A DNA stretch of 64,000 nt from Nonomuraea aurantiaca. GTDB taxonomy: Bacteria > Actinomycetota > Actinomycetes > Streptosporangiales > Streptosporangiaceae. Position 1 is the first letter of the stretch. Every line of letters begins with the position of its first letter. A program made the translations under genes and the position numbers. The notes below the pieces were generated by a model. It was given only the letters and a program-made list of their open reading frames with translations. It was not told where the DNA came from and ran no database searches. The stretch covers positions 1 through 64,000 of the forward strand of contig NZ_JAIWNB010000011.1 in assembly GCF_020215705.1 (NCBI RefSeq). Reading direction: 5' to 3'. This document shows positions 16,481-25,371 of the stretch, piece after piece.

Positions 16481-17506
16481 ATGGAAATGCCACGCCCGCT
16501 TGACCAGCTTCCCAAGGCTCACCTGCACCTGCACTTCACCGGCTCGATGCGGCATTCGACGCTGATCGAACTGGCTCGCGAGCAGGGCCTGCACCTGCCC
16601 GACGCGCTGGAGCAGGATTGGCCGCCCCAGCTGCGCGCCACCGATGAGCGTGGGTGGTTCAGGTTCCAGCGCCTGTACGACATCGCCAGGTCGGTGCTGT
16701 GGCGGCCGGAGCACGTCTACCGCCTGGTGCGGGAGACGGCCGAGGACGAGGCGGCGGCCGGGTCGCGGTGGCTGGAGATCCAGGTGGACCCGTCGGGGTT
16801 CGCGCCACGGTTCGGCGGGTTGACAGCGACGCTGGAGCTCATGCTGGACGCCGCCGCCCAGGCCGCCGTCCTGGCCGACATCGGGATCGCGGTGGTCGTG
16901 GCGGCCAACCGCACCAAGCACCCGCTCGACGCGAACACGCTGGCCAGGCTCGCGGTCCAATACCAGGGCAAGGGGGTCGTCGGATTCGGGTTGTCGAACG
17001 ACGAGCGGCGCGGCGCGGCCAGGGAGTTCGAGCGGGCCTTCCGCATCGCCAAGCGCGCGGGGCTGCTGGCCGTACCTCATGGGGGTGAGCTGCTCGGGCC
17101 GCGCAGCGTCGCACAGTGCGTGGACGACCTGCACGCGGACCGCGTCGGACACGGGGTGCGGGCGGCGGAGGACCCGTGGCTGATGGAGCGGCTGGCCGAG
17201 CGGCAGATCTGCTGCGAGGTGTGCCCGACCTCGAACGTGGGCCTGGGCGTCGCCGAGCGGGTGGCGGACGTGCCGTTGCGCAGGCTGTTCGAGGCGGGGG
17301 TGCCGATCGCGCTGGGGGCCGACGATCCGTTGCTGTTCGGGGCGCGGTTGTTGCGGCAGTACGAGCTGGCGCGGGAGGTCTATGGCTTTCGCGATGAGGA
17401 GATCGCCGAGCTGGCGCGGCAGTCGATCAGGGCGTCCACGGCGCCCGAGGGGGTCCGCAAGGAGCTGCTGAAGGAGATCGACGACTGGCTGGCCCTGCCG
17501 GAGTGA
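16481..17506 (+). CDS. add: Adenosine deaminase
   Basis: A 341-residue metal-dependent amidohydrolase converting adenosine to inosine in purine salvage. The zinc ligands His14 and His16 lie in KAHLHLHFTGS. The motifs PHGGE, DRVGHGVRA, CPTSNVGLG and ALGADDPLLFG hold the remaining metal and catalytic residues. Its length is close to the family norm. The start is ATG at 16481 or, six bases later, 16487; the upstream frame is not homologous. It converges on the next gene with only 33 bases between stops. Confidence 0.88.
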   Translation: MEMPRPLDQLPKAHLHLHFTGSMRHSTLIELAREQGLHLPDALEQDWPPQLRATDERGWFRFQRLYDIARSVLWRPEHVYRLVRETAEDEAAAGSRWLEIQVDPSGFAPRFGGLTATLELMLDAAAQAAVLADIGIAVVVAANRTKHPLDANTLARLAVQYQGKGVVGFGLSNDERRGAAREFERAFRIAKRAGLLAVPHGGELLGPRSVAQCVDDLHADRVGHGVRAAEDPWLMERLAERQICCEVCPTSNVGLGVAERVADVPLRRLFEAGVPIALGADDPLLFGARLLRQYELAREVYGFRDEEIAELARQSIRASTAPEGVRKELLKEIDDWLALPE

Positions 17507-17539
17507 CTGTCTCTGCCGGGGTGAGGCCGTGTGGGGCGG

Positions 17540-18454
17540 CTACTGGAGCAGCGTGGCGGCTATCTCGGCGGCGCGCTCCTTGGTGCCGGCTCCTTCCAGG
17601 CGGTAGCCGACTGTGCCGGACTGCCAGATGAGAGTGGCCTGGGCCTGGCGCAGTGGGACAGACGTGCCGTCCTGGCGCTTGAGGTAACCGAGCGGATGCT
17701 CGCCGCCGAGCCACCAGGCGGTGACGCCTCCAACCGGGACGTCCTCGGGCCAGGGTGGGCCCACGCTCTTGAAGAAGTACGGGCTGAGCGTGCCGTCGAA
17801 CTGGTCCAGCCGGATGCCGCCCTGCCAGAACATCGACGCCACCCGGCCGTTGTCGCTCACCGTCGCGCGCTGGGGAGTGCCCAGCGCGGTGGGGGTCTTG
17901 ACGGGGAACCGCACCTGGGTGGACAGGTCCGCCGGGGCCACCGCGTGCTCGCCCGGCAGGGGCGTGGGGGTGGTGACCGGCTCGGGGGTGGACTCCCCCA
18001 GGCGTAGCTCGATGCCGGCGTAGTGGAGGATCGCGCGCACGGCGGCGCGGCCCTGCGGGGTGGCGGCGGTGATGGCTATGACGGCCAGGATGATGGCCGT
18101 CACGATCCGCCATCTCGCCCGCCGCCTGCGTTGCGCCGGAGGCCGCCGCTCATCGTCCCGCCGACCCGGCGCCGGGGGATGCCGCCTGGCGCCGGGCACA
18201 TCGGGCGCCTCAGGAGGCGCCTCAGGGGCCGCCTCTGGCGTCGCAGGCGTGTCGGAGGGCTCAGGCGCGTCAGGAGTCGCGGAAGTCTCGCGAGTCGCAG
18301 GCGTGTCGGAGATCGCAGGCGTGTCGCGGGTGGGCTCCAGGCGGGCGCGGACGGCTGACGCCACGTCGTTCGGCGGTGGGTAGGGGACGTCGAGGAAGTC
18401 GGCGAGGGCCGTGAGTTCGGCGGCCAGGTCGTCGAACGGGTCATGCGAGCTCAT
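17540..18454 (-). CDS. Membrane protein coupled to ECF sigma gene (putative anti-sigma)
   Basis: A 304-residue protein. A cytoplasmic N-terminal part (about residues 1-35) is followed by a long Pro/Ala/Glu/Thr-rich low-complexity linker (about 43-115, with repeated DTPAT-type units). One membrane segment follows (about 117-135), then an extracytoplasmic domain with GGVTAWWLGGEHPLGYLKRQ. It overlaps the upstream ECF sigma gene by 14 bases, so it is probably that factor's regulator. No classical zinc-binding anti-sigma motif is present, so the mode of binding is uncertain. Confidence 0.65.
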   Translation of the reverse strand: MSSHDPFDDLAAELTALADFLDVPYPPPNDVASAVRARLEPTRDTPAISDTPATRETSATPDAPEPSDTPATPEAAPEAPPEAPDVPGARRHPPAPGRRDDERRPPAQRRRRARWRIVTAIILAVIAITAATPQGRAAVRAILHYAGIELRLGESTPEPVTTPTPLPGEHAVAPADLSTQVRFPVKTPTALGTPQRATVSDNGRVASMFWQGGIRLDQFDGTLSPYFFKSVGPPWPEDVPVGGVTAWWLGGEHPLGYLKRQDGTSVPLRQAQATLIWQSGTVGYRLEGAGTKERAAEIAATLLQ

Positions 18455-18998
18455 TGCCCACCTCCTCCCTGAGCCGCGCGAGGCCGCGATGGGTGCTGGA
18501 CTTGACGGTGCCGAGTGGCCAGTCGAGCACCTGGGCGGTTTCCGCCTCCGTCAGCTGTAAGAAGTACCGGCAGACGACGGCCTGGCGTTCCCGCTCCGGC
18601 AGGTGGCGTACCGCCTCCAGCAGCCGGGCGCGCCGGTCCGTGGCGACGGCCGAGCCCTCGGGGTCGTCGGGGGCCTTGATCTCGGCCGTGGCGCTGAGTC
18701 GTACGGCGAGCTCGGATCTGCGCCCGCGCGACCGGGTCAGGTTGTGCGTCTCGTTGGCCACGATCCGCAGCAGCCACGGCCGGAAGGGGGCGTCCCTGCG
18801 GAAGGTCGACAGGTGCCTGAACGCCTTGACGAACGCTTCCTGCACCACATCCTCGGCCTCGTCCCCCGCCCCGAGCATGGCGGCGGTGCGGTGGGCGAGC
18901 GCGCTGTAGCGGGCGACCAGCGCCTCGTAGGCGGACAGGTCGCCGGCGAGGGAGCGGCCGATGGCCTCGTCGTCGTCCATGAACGAGTCAGATTTCAC
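18441..18998 (-). CDS. ECF RNA polymerase sigma factor
   Basis: A 185-residue sigma factor. Region 2 has EDVVQEAFVKAFRHLSTFRR and PFRPWLLRIVANETHN; region 4 has LPERERQAVVCRYFLQLTEA and LDWPLGTVKSSTHRGLARLR. The start is GTG at 18998 or ATG at 18980; neither has a clear ribosome site, so the transcript may be leaderless. It is coupled by overlap to the putative anti-sigma gene. Confidence 0.87.
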   Translation of the reverse strand: MKSDSFMDDDEAIGRSLAGDLSAYEALVARYSALAHRTAAMLGAGDEAEDVVQEAFVKAFRHLSTFRRDAPFRPWLLRIVANETHNLTRSRGRRSELAVRLSATAEIKAPDDPEGSAVATDRRARLLEAVRHLPERERQAVVCRYFLQLTEAETAQVLDWPLGTVKSSTHRGLARLREEVGNELA

Positions 18999-19106
18999 CG
19001 CATCAGAGGGGGTTCAGGGAAGGGCGTTTGACCCATCAGGTGACCATCGGCGCTGCTGGGGCATTAGACTCGCACAAATCCATGAGCCCTTCGAAGGAAC
19101 GGCACT

Positions 19107-19844
19107 ATGTCTTCTGGGTATGACCGTGTAGTACAACCGGCGGCCGGTGACGAGGCCCTGGAGAACCACCTGGGTGGGGACGAGGCCAAGAACTATCGGC
19201 AGTACGAGTTCGACATGGTCGCCCCGCATGTCGGCCGTTCGATGCTGGAGATCGGCTCCGGGCTGGGCCATTTCGCCGAGCAGTTCCTGCCGCGCCTCGA
19301 CCGCCTCGTGGTGAGCGACTTCGACCCCTACTGCGTCGAGCAGCTCGGCAAGCGCTTCGAGGGGCGCGACGACATCAGCGTGCTGCAGTTCGGGCTGCCG
19401 ACCGAGATCCCGCTTGAGGACAAGGTCGACACGGTCGTGCTGATGAACGTCCTCGAGCACATCGAGGAGGACGCCGAGGCGCTCCGTTCGCTCGCCCGGG
19501 TCACGCAGCCCGGCGGCCGGATCATCATCTGGGTGCCCGGCTACATGCAGCTTTATGGAGACTTCGACCGCAAGGTCGGGCACGTCCAGCGCTACACCCC
19601 CAAGACCCTGGGCGCGACGGTCGCCAAGGCGGGGCTGGAGCCCGAGGTGCTGAAGCCGATCAACTTCCTGGGCGGCATCGCCTGGTGGGCCGCCGTCCGC
19701 CGGGGTGGCGTGGGCTATCCGGACCCGCGACTCGTGAAGATCTACGACCGGACGGTGGTTCCGGCCACGCGCCTCATCGAGCGCTTCATCCGGCCGCCCT
19801 TCGGCCAGACGGTCTTCTGCGTCGCCCGTGTGCCTGCTGCCTAG
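19107..19844 (+). CDS. Class I SAM-dependent methyltransferase
   Basis: A 245-residue enzyme. Motif I, MLEIGSGLGHFAEQF, lies near residues 47-61, and the later motifs are VSDFDPYCVEQL, VLMNVLEHIEEDAEAL and TQPGGRIIIWVPGYMQLYG. The pattern is of the Methyltransf_11/23 type, and a membrane-associating C-terminal region (IERFIRPPFGQTVFCVAR) resembles methyltransferases linked to glycolipid or polyprenyl pathways. ATG at 19107 with GAAGGA upstream. The substrate is unknown. Repeat array B follows its stop. Confidence 0.78.
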   Translation: MSSGYDRVVQPAAGDEALENHLGGDEAKNYRQYEFDMVAPHVGRSMLEIGSGLGHFAEQFLPRLDRLVVSDFDPYCVEQLGKRFEGRDDISVLQFGLPTEIPLEDKVDTVVLMNVLEHIEEDAEALRSLARVTQPGGRIIIWVPGYMQLYGDFDRKVGHVQRYTPKTLGATVAKAGLEPEVLKPINFLGGIAWWAAVRRGGVGYPDPRLVKIYDRTVVPATRLIERFIRPPFGQTVFCVARVPAA

Positions 19845-19873
19845 CGTCGGTGACCCGCCCGTCTCGATCCCTG

Positions 19874-20010
19874 TGACGGTCCGTCGCGGCTGGTGTCCTT
19901 TTGGAGGGATACCCCCTTCGGGGGAGAGGCAGAAGACGGTCCGTCGTGGCTGGGATTCCTTCGGAGGGATCCCCTCGGAGGAGCAGACGAAGATGGTCCG
20001 TCGCGGATAG
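19874..20010 (+). repeat. Tandem-repeat array B (3 units)
   Basis: Units start at 19874, 19935 and 19992 (periods 61 and 57). The first two read GACGGTCCGTCG(C/T)GGCTGG, then a GGAGGGAT segment and a CCCC(TT)CGG-type hairpin with a purine-rich tail. The third is degenerate (GATGGTCCGTCGCGG). The array is of the same family and orientation as the one at 57.9-58.2 kb and lies between convergent genes. Confidence 0.85.
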
Positions 20011-20109
20011 TGGTCTGAAAACCGCCTCAGCCGCCACCGGCGAGCGGGGCGGCTGAGGGGCCCGGGCCGGTGGAGGAGGGGCCCGGGCGAGGGTGGCTGG
20101 TTTCGTCGG

Positions 20110-20994
20110 CTACTTGATGGAGCCCGCTGTCAGGCCGCCTACCACCTTTCGCTCGATCAGAGCGAACAGGATGATCACCGGGATGGTGGCGATCACCGAG
20201 CCGGCGAAGAGGTTCTGCCAGTCCACCTGGTATTGGCCGATGAACGAGTTGAGCGCCACCGTCAGCGGCTGGTTCGCCGGTGTCGTGGTCAGCGTCAGCG
20301 CCACCACGAACTCGTTCCACGCGGCGATGAAGGTGAAGATCAGCGCGGTGATGACCCCGGGCATGGCCAGCGGCAGCGTGATCCGGAACAACGCCCCGAA
20401 CCGCCCGTTGCCGTCGATGAACGCCGCCTCCTCCAGCTCGCGCGGGATCGAGGAGAAGTACGCGTTCAGGATCCACACCGCGAACGCCAGGTTGAACCCG
20501 CCGTTGACCAGGATCAGCGACCAGATCGAGTCCACCAGCCCGAACTGGAAGAATTCCCGGTAGATGCCGACCAGCATGGCCGTCGGCTGGAACATCTGGG
20601 TGATCAGCACCAGGATCAGGAACGCCGTGCGCCCCCTGAAGTTGTGCCTGGCCGAGTAGTACGCGGCCGGCAGCGCCACCAGCAGCACCAGAATGGTGGA
20701 ACCCGCCGCCACCTTGAGCGTGACCATGAGGTTGCCGGCCAGGCCGCTGGTCCAGAAGTTGGTCAGGTTCGACCACTCCCACTGCGACGGGAAGAACGTC
20801 ACGTCGCGCAGCGTCTCCTGGGGACGCAGCGAGGTCAGCAGCATCACCAGGTACGGGAACAGGAAGACGAACGCGATCACGTACGCGCTGCCCGCGACGA
20901 TCACCGTCTTGAGCCTGGGCAGGCGGCGCGCGGCGGGGCGGGGCGGCTTGGCGTGGTGGTGGGTGGACAGCGTCGGCGCCGTCTTGACGGCCAT
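20110..20994 (-). CDS. Carbohydrate ABC transporter permease (MalG-type)
   Basis: A 294-residue inner-membrane permease with six membrane segments. The EAA loop is EEAAFIDGNGRFGALFRITLP (about residues 189-209). It is the second permease of a CUT1 sugar importer. ATG at 20994 overlaps the preceding permease stop by one base. The operon encodes a binding protein and two permeases but no ATPase, so a shared MsiK-like ATPase elsewhere is expected. Confidence 0.9.
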   Translation of the reverse strand: MAVKTAPTLSTHHHAKPPRPAARRLPRLKTVIVAGSAYVIAFVFLFPYLVMLLTSLRPQETLRDVTFFPSQWEWSNLTNFWTSGLAGNLMVTLKVAAGSTILVLLVALPAAYYSARHNFRGRTAFLILVLITQMFQPTAMLVGIYREFFQFGLVDSIWSLILVNGGFNLAFAVWILNAYFSSIPRELEEAAFIDGNGRFGALFRITLPLAMPGVITALIFTFIAAWNEFVVALTLTTTPANQPLTVALNSFIGQYQVDWQNLFAGSVIATIPVIILFALIERKVVGGLTAGSIK

Positions 20995-21878
20995 CACGCC
21001 ACCTCCTTGTTCCAGCGGGACACCCGGAGGAAGATCGCGGTCAGGATGATCACCATGCCGAAGTTGACGACCGACATGGCGGCGGACTCGCCGATGTTGG
21101 AGCCCTTGAGGATGAACATCAGGATCGTCGAGGTCGCCGTCGAGTATCCGGGCTGACCGTGCGTCATGGCCCAGATGATCGGGAAGCTGTTGAAGACGTT
21201 CATGACGTTGATCAGCGCGGCGACCGTGAGGGCGGGCCGCAGCAGCGGCAGCGTGATCGACCAGTACGTCCGCAGCCGGGTGGCGCCGTCCATTTTGGCC
21301 GCCTCGTAGACGTCGTTGGGGATGGTCGCCAGACCGGCCAGCAGCGCGTACGTGGTGAACGGCACCGACACGAACACCGCCACGAACACCAGCCACGGCA
21401 TCGCCGTCGAGGCGTCGCCGAGCTGGTCGGCCGAGGCGCCGCCCATCGCGTCGATCAGGCCGAGCTTGAGCCTGATCTGGTTGATGACGCCGACCTCCGG
21501 GTCGAGCATCCACTTGAAGATGATCGCCGTCATCAGCACCGAGGCCGCCCACGGCGCGATCAGCGCCCAGCGGGCGATCTTGCGGCCGGGGAAGCGCTGG
21601 TTGAACAGCTGGGCCAGGGCCAGCGAGATCAGCACGGTGAGGGCGACGACCGCGACCACCCAGATGACGCTGCGGACCATGATGTCCGCGAAGTCCTTCT
21701 CACCGAACAGCTTCTCGTAGTTCGCCACGCCGTTCCCGCCCTGGACCACGCCGAACCGGCTGATCTTCAGGAACGACGAGCGGATCATCTCGTAGACCGG
21801 CCAGAGCACGACCACCGCGATCAGCACAACAGCAGGCCCGACCCAGGCCAGGGGCTCCAGGATGCGCAACCTTTTCAT
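20994..21878 (-). CDS. Carbohydrate ABC transporter permease (MalF-type)
   Basis: A 294-residue membrane protein with six predicted membrane segments. The EAA loop YEAAKMDGATRLRTYWSITLP is near residues 190-210. It follows the substrate-binding gene by about 70 bases and is coupled to the second permease. The extended N-terminal loop contains WMLDPEVGVINQIRLKLGL, typical of CUT1 permeases for oligosaccharides. Confidence 0.9.
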   Translation of the reverse strand: MKRLRILEPLAWVGPAVVLIAVVVLWPVYEMIRSSFLKISRFGVVQGGNGVANYEKLFGEKDFADIMVRSVIWVVAVVALTVLISLALAQLFNQRFPGRKIARWALIAPWAASVLMTAIIFKWMLDPEVGVINQIRLKLGLIDAMGGASADQLGDASTAMPWLVFVAVFVSVPFTTYALLAGLATIPNDVYEAAKMDGATRLRTYWSITLPLLRPALTVAALINVMNVFNSFPIIWAMTHGQPGYSTATSTILMFILKGSNIGESAAMSVVNFGMVIILTAIFLRVSRWNKEVA

Positions 21879-21948
21879 GCGGAACCTTCCGTGACGGTAC
21901 GGCCGGCGCTCTGGACGCGAAGCGCCGGCCGTACGGGCCCCCGACTGA

Positions 21949-23226
21949 TCAGCCGGCGTCGGCGGTCTTCTGGAGTTCGCCGAGCACCTTGGCCGGGTCG
22001 TCCTTGACGGCCCCGCCGATGGTCTGCTTGATCTGCGGGTTCACCTCGGCCCACTTCGGGTCCTGGAACGGGTAGAAGCTGGCGTTGGGCAGCGCGTCGA
22101 GGAACGGCTTGAGCTTCTCGTCGCCCGACAGCTTCTTGATGCCGCCGTTGGTCACGGGCAGCAGCTTGTAGGTGTCGCTGATCTTCTGCGCGGCGCTGCC
22201 GGTGTAGAAGAAGTCGAAGAACTTCTTGATCTCGGCGGCGTGGCCGTTCTTGTTGAACGCCATGATCCAGTCCATGACGCCGAGCGTGGTGTCGAGCGGG
22301 CCGGACTTGCCGGGGATCGGCGCGACGCCGTAGTTCTTCAGCCCGGCCGCGTCGAAGATCGGGATGGACATCGGGCCGCCGTTGACCATGCCGACCTTGC
22401 CGGCGCCGAAGTCCTCCCAGACCGTCTTGCGGTCCTTGGTGCCCGGGTTCGGGGTGGTCAGGCCGGCGTTGACCAGGCCCTTCACGTAGTTGAACGTCTC
22501 GACGTTCTGCGGGGAGTTGATCGCCCACTTGCCGGAGGCGTCCTTGTAGCCGCCGCCGTTGCCGAGCATCCACAGGAAGGACTCGGCCTGCGCCTCCTCC
22601 TGTCCGAGCGGCAGGCCGAAGGGCTGGCTGACGCCGGCCTTCTTCAGCTTCTCGGCGTCCGCCTTGAGCTCGTCCCAGGTCTTGGGCGGCTCGGCGATGC
22701 CGGCCTTCTGGAACAGGTCCTTGTTGTAGAACAGGGCGCGGGCGGAGGACACGAACGGGATGCCGTACGCGGCGCCGTCGACCTTGCCAAAGTCGGCGAA
22801 CTTCTGCAGCATGTCGCTGGAGACGTTCGGCGACAGGACCTCGTCGACCTTGTAGAGGAGCTGGTCCTTGACGAAGCCGGAGTAGTCGCCGGTCTGCAGG
22901 ATGTCGGGCACCTGGCCGTTCTGGACCATGGTGGCGACCTGCTTGTCGATGTCGTTCCAGTTGATGACCTGGACCTCGACCTTGATGTTCGGGTTGGCCG
23001 CCTGGAACTCGTCCACGACGCCCTTCCAGAACGTCTCACCGGAGTTCGGCTTGCCGGGGCCGTCACCGTAGTCGGCGGCGACCATCTTGAGCGTCACCGG
23101 GCCGCCGGCCGAGGACTTCTGGTCACCCGCACCGCTCGTGCCGGTGCCTCCTCCTGAGCCACAGCTGGACAGGACCAGCACGGTCGCCAGGCCGAGAGCC
23201 GCACCGCCCACAAGTTTCATGTTCAC
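21949..23226 (-). CDS. Sugar ABC transporter substrate-binding lipoprotein
   Basis: A 425-residue secreted binding protein of the solute-binding family 1 type. The signal peptide ends in the lipobox VLVLSSCGS (Cys at about residue 22). The mature protein carries typical signatures such as YGIPFVSSARALFYNKDLF and PKTWDELKADAEKLKKAG. GTG at 23226 has GAAGG about ten bases upstream; ATG at 23220 is the alternative. Two DasR-like sites lie 110-180 bases upstream, suggesting control by amino-sugar status. The ligand is not identified. Confidence 0.88.
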   Translation of the reverse strand: MNMKLVGGAALGLATVLVLSSCGSGGGTGTSGAGDQKSSAGGPVTLKMVAADYGDGPGKPNSGETFWKGVVDEFQAANPNIKVEVQVINWNDIDKQVATMVQNGQVPDILQTGDYSGFVKDQLLYKVDEVLSPNVSSDMLQKFADFGKVDGAAYGIPFVSSARALFYNKDLFQKAGIAEPPKTWDELKADAEKLKKAGVSQPFGLPLGQEEAQAESFLWMLGNGGGYKDASGKWAINSPQNVETFNYVKGLVNAGLTTPNPGTKDRKTVWEDFGAGKVGMVNGGPMSIPIFDAAGLKNYGVAPIPGKSGPLDTTLGVMDWIMAFNKNGHAAEIKKFFDFFYTGSAAQKISDTYKLLPVTNGGIKKLSGDEKLKPFLDALPNASFYPFQDPKWAEVNPQIKQTIGGAVKDDPAKVLGELQKTADAG

Positions 23227-23336
23227 CGAAAGTACCGCCTTCTCATTCGGACGGGTCTCGCTGGTCCGTACCAGCCACCGGTGCGTGAGTCACAGCTCAA
23301 CGCGTTTGCGTCAGAGTAAGCCTCTATTCTCAGTCT

Positions 23337-23404
23337 GGTCTATACCGGTTGGTCTCGGTTTGAAAACACTAGGCCGCCAGAAACCTCACAACCGGTCTAG
23401 ACCG
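23337..23404. promoter_or_regulatory. Two DasR-like operator sites upstream of the sugar ABC operon
   Basis: GGTCTATACC (23337-23346) and CGGTCTAGACCG (23393-23404) resemble the core of the Streptomyces DasR site ACTGGTCTAGACCACT. Over the full 16 positions I count about 12 and 13 matches. They lie between the sugar-binding gene and the preceding acyl-CoA dehydrogenase gene. Which GntR protein binds them is not shown here. Confidence 0.5.
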
Positions 23405-23408
23405 CGCG

Positions 23409-25271
23409 TCAGAGGATCTTTCTCCGCACGCTCTCCCCGCCCTGCGGCGATCCGATCCACGGCCCGTCGATGGACGGGTCCAGAATGCCCTCCTCGACGA
23501 AGGTGTAGCGGCCTTCGAGCACGTAGCGGGCCAGCCGGGTGTCCTGGGTGTCACTGTTGTCCCAGAGCTTGGCGAACAGTGCCTCCGCCCGCCGCCGCGC
23601 CTGATGGCAGAACGTGTCCGCCAGCTCGTACGGCCGGCGGCCCAGGTCACGGGCGTCCTCCTCGGCCTTGACGCAGACCGCGGTGATGGCGAACAGCTCC
23701 GCCCCGATGTCGATGATCCGGCCGAGGAAGGACTGCTTGTGTTCGAGCCGCCCCTGCCAGCGGGACATCCCGTAGAAGGTGGACCGGGCCAGCTTCCTGC
23801 TGGTCCGCTCGACGAAGCGCAGGTGGGCGGCCAGCGGCCCGAACGCGGCGTAGGCGGCGGGCAGGTTGCCGCTGCCCGCGACCAGGGTCGGCAGCCAGCG
23901 GGCGTAGAAGCGGCCGGCCTGCCGAAGTGCCTGCGCGCGTTCCTTCCTGGAGGCGTCGGGGTTGATGAGCTCCCCGGCCGCCGACAGATGGGCGTCGACC
24001 GCCTCGCGGGTGATCAGCAGCCGCATGATCTCGGAGGAGCCCTCGAAGATCCGGTTGATCCGCGAGTCGCGCAGCATCTGCTCGACCGGGACCCCGCGCT
24101 CGCCCCGCGCGGCCAGCGACTCGGCGGTCTCGTAGCCGCGACCGCCCCTGATCTGGAGCAGCTCGTCGAGCACCTGGTAGGACAGCTCGGAGGCGTAGAG
24201 CTTGGCCAGCGCGGCCTCGATCCTGATGTCGTTGCGCTGGTCGTCGGCCATGCGGCTGGTCAGCTCGCAGACGGCCTCCAGGGCGTAGGCGGTGGCCGCG
24301 ATGAAGGCGATCTTCGTGGCGACGGCCTCGTGCTCACCGACCTTGCGGCCCCACTGCACGCGGGCGTTGCCCCACTCACGGGCGATCTTCACCGCCCACT
24401 TGGCGTTGCCCGCGCAGGTGGCGGGCAGCGACAGGCGCCCGGTGTTGAGCGTGGTGAGGGCGATCTTCAGCCCTTCGCCCTCACGCCCGATGAGATTCTT
24501 GGCCGGCACTCTGACCTGCGCGAACTCGGTGACACCGTTCTCGATGCCCCTGAGCCCCATGAAGGCGTTGCGCCTCTTCACCGTGATGCCGGGCGAGTCG
24601 GCCTCGACCACGAACGCGCTGATCTTCTTGCCGGTACGGGCCATGACCACGAGCAGGTCGGCGACCACGCCGTTCGTCGTCCACAGCTTGACGCCGTCGA
24701 GCACGTAGTCGTCGCCGTCCCGGACGGCGGTCGTGGACAGCCGCGCCGGGTCAGAACCTACGTCCGGCTCCGTCAGCAGGAACGCCGACACCTCGCCGCG
24801 CGCGCACCTCGGCAGGTACTCCCGCTTCTGCTCCTCGGTGCCGAACAGCTTGAGCGGCTGCGGCACCCCGATCGACTGATGCGCCGACAGCAGCGTCGCC
24901 AGCGCCGGGCAGTACGACCCGACAAGCATGAGCGCGCGGCAGTAGTACAGGTAGGGCAGGCCCAGCCCGCCGTACTCCTCGCTGATCGTGATCCCGAACG
25001 CCCCGAGCTTGCCGAGCCCCTTGACCACCTCGTCGGGCACCTGCGCGGTCCGCTCGATCTCGGCGGGATCGACGTGCGCGTCGAGGTACCGCCGGACGGC
25101 CCTGACGAAATCCTCTCCGCGCTTGGCCGCCTCCTCGGCCAGCGTGGGGGCCGGGTGGACCAGGTCCAGGCGGAGATCTCCCAGGAACAACTGCTTCGCG
25201 AAGCTCGGACGGGTCCACTCCTTCTCGCGGGCCTGCTCGCCGAGCTCTCTCGCCTTTGCGTAGTCGGTCAT
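23409..25271 (-). CDS. Acyl-CoA dehydrogenase with C-terminal extension
   Basis: A 620-residue flavoprotein of beta-oxidation. The core (about residues 40-440) has LTEPDVGSDPARLST, EEYGGLGLPY, and the C-terminal QIRGGRGYETAESL with NRIFEGSSEIMRLLI. About 180 extra residues follow the core, as in the mammalian VLCAD/ACAD9-like branch, which suggests membrane-associated long-chain substrates. The ATG at 25271 has AGAGGGA upstream. It is a single gene with no partner in the same operon. Confidence 0.85.
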   Translation of the reverse strand: MTDYAKARELGEQAREKEWTRPSFAKQLFLGDLRLDLVHPAPTLAEEAAKRGEDFVRAVRRYLDAHVDPAEIERTAQVPDEVVKGLGKLGAFGITISEEYGGLGLPYLYYCRALMLVGSYCPALATLLSAHQSIGVPQPLKLFGTEEQKREYLPRCARGEVSAFLLTEPDVGSDPARLSTTAVRDGDDYVLDGVKLWTTNGVVADLLVVMARTGKKISAFVVEADSPGITVKRRNAFMGLRGIENGVTEFAQVRVPAKNLIGREGEGLKIALTTLNTGRLSLPATCAGNAKWAVKIAREWGNARVQWGRKVGEHEAVATKIAFIAATAYALEAVCELTSRMADDQRNDIRIEAALAKLYASELSYQVLDELLQIRGGRGYETAESLAARGERGVPVEQMLRDSRINRIFEGSSEIMRLLITREAVDAHLSAAGELINPDASRKERAQALRQAGRFYARWLPTLVAGSGNLPAAYAAFGPLAAHLRFVERTSRKLARSTFYGMSRWQGRLEHKQSFLGRIIDIGAELFAITAVCVKAEEDARDLGRRPYELADTFCHQARRRAEALFAKLWDNSDTQDTRLARYVLEGRYTFVEEGILDPSIDGPWIGSPQGGESVRRKIL

Positions 25272-25371
25272 CGCGTCCCTCTTCCGGTCGGTGAGGGGTC
25301 TCTTTCCCTTTCTTGTACGACAAGCGCGGGTTGCCCGCCACCCGCCGCACCCGGTTTCGGGCTTCCAGTCG

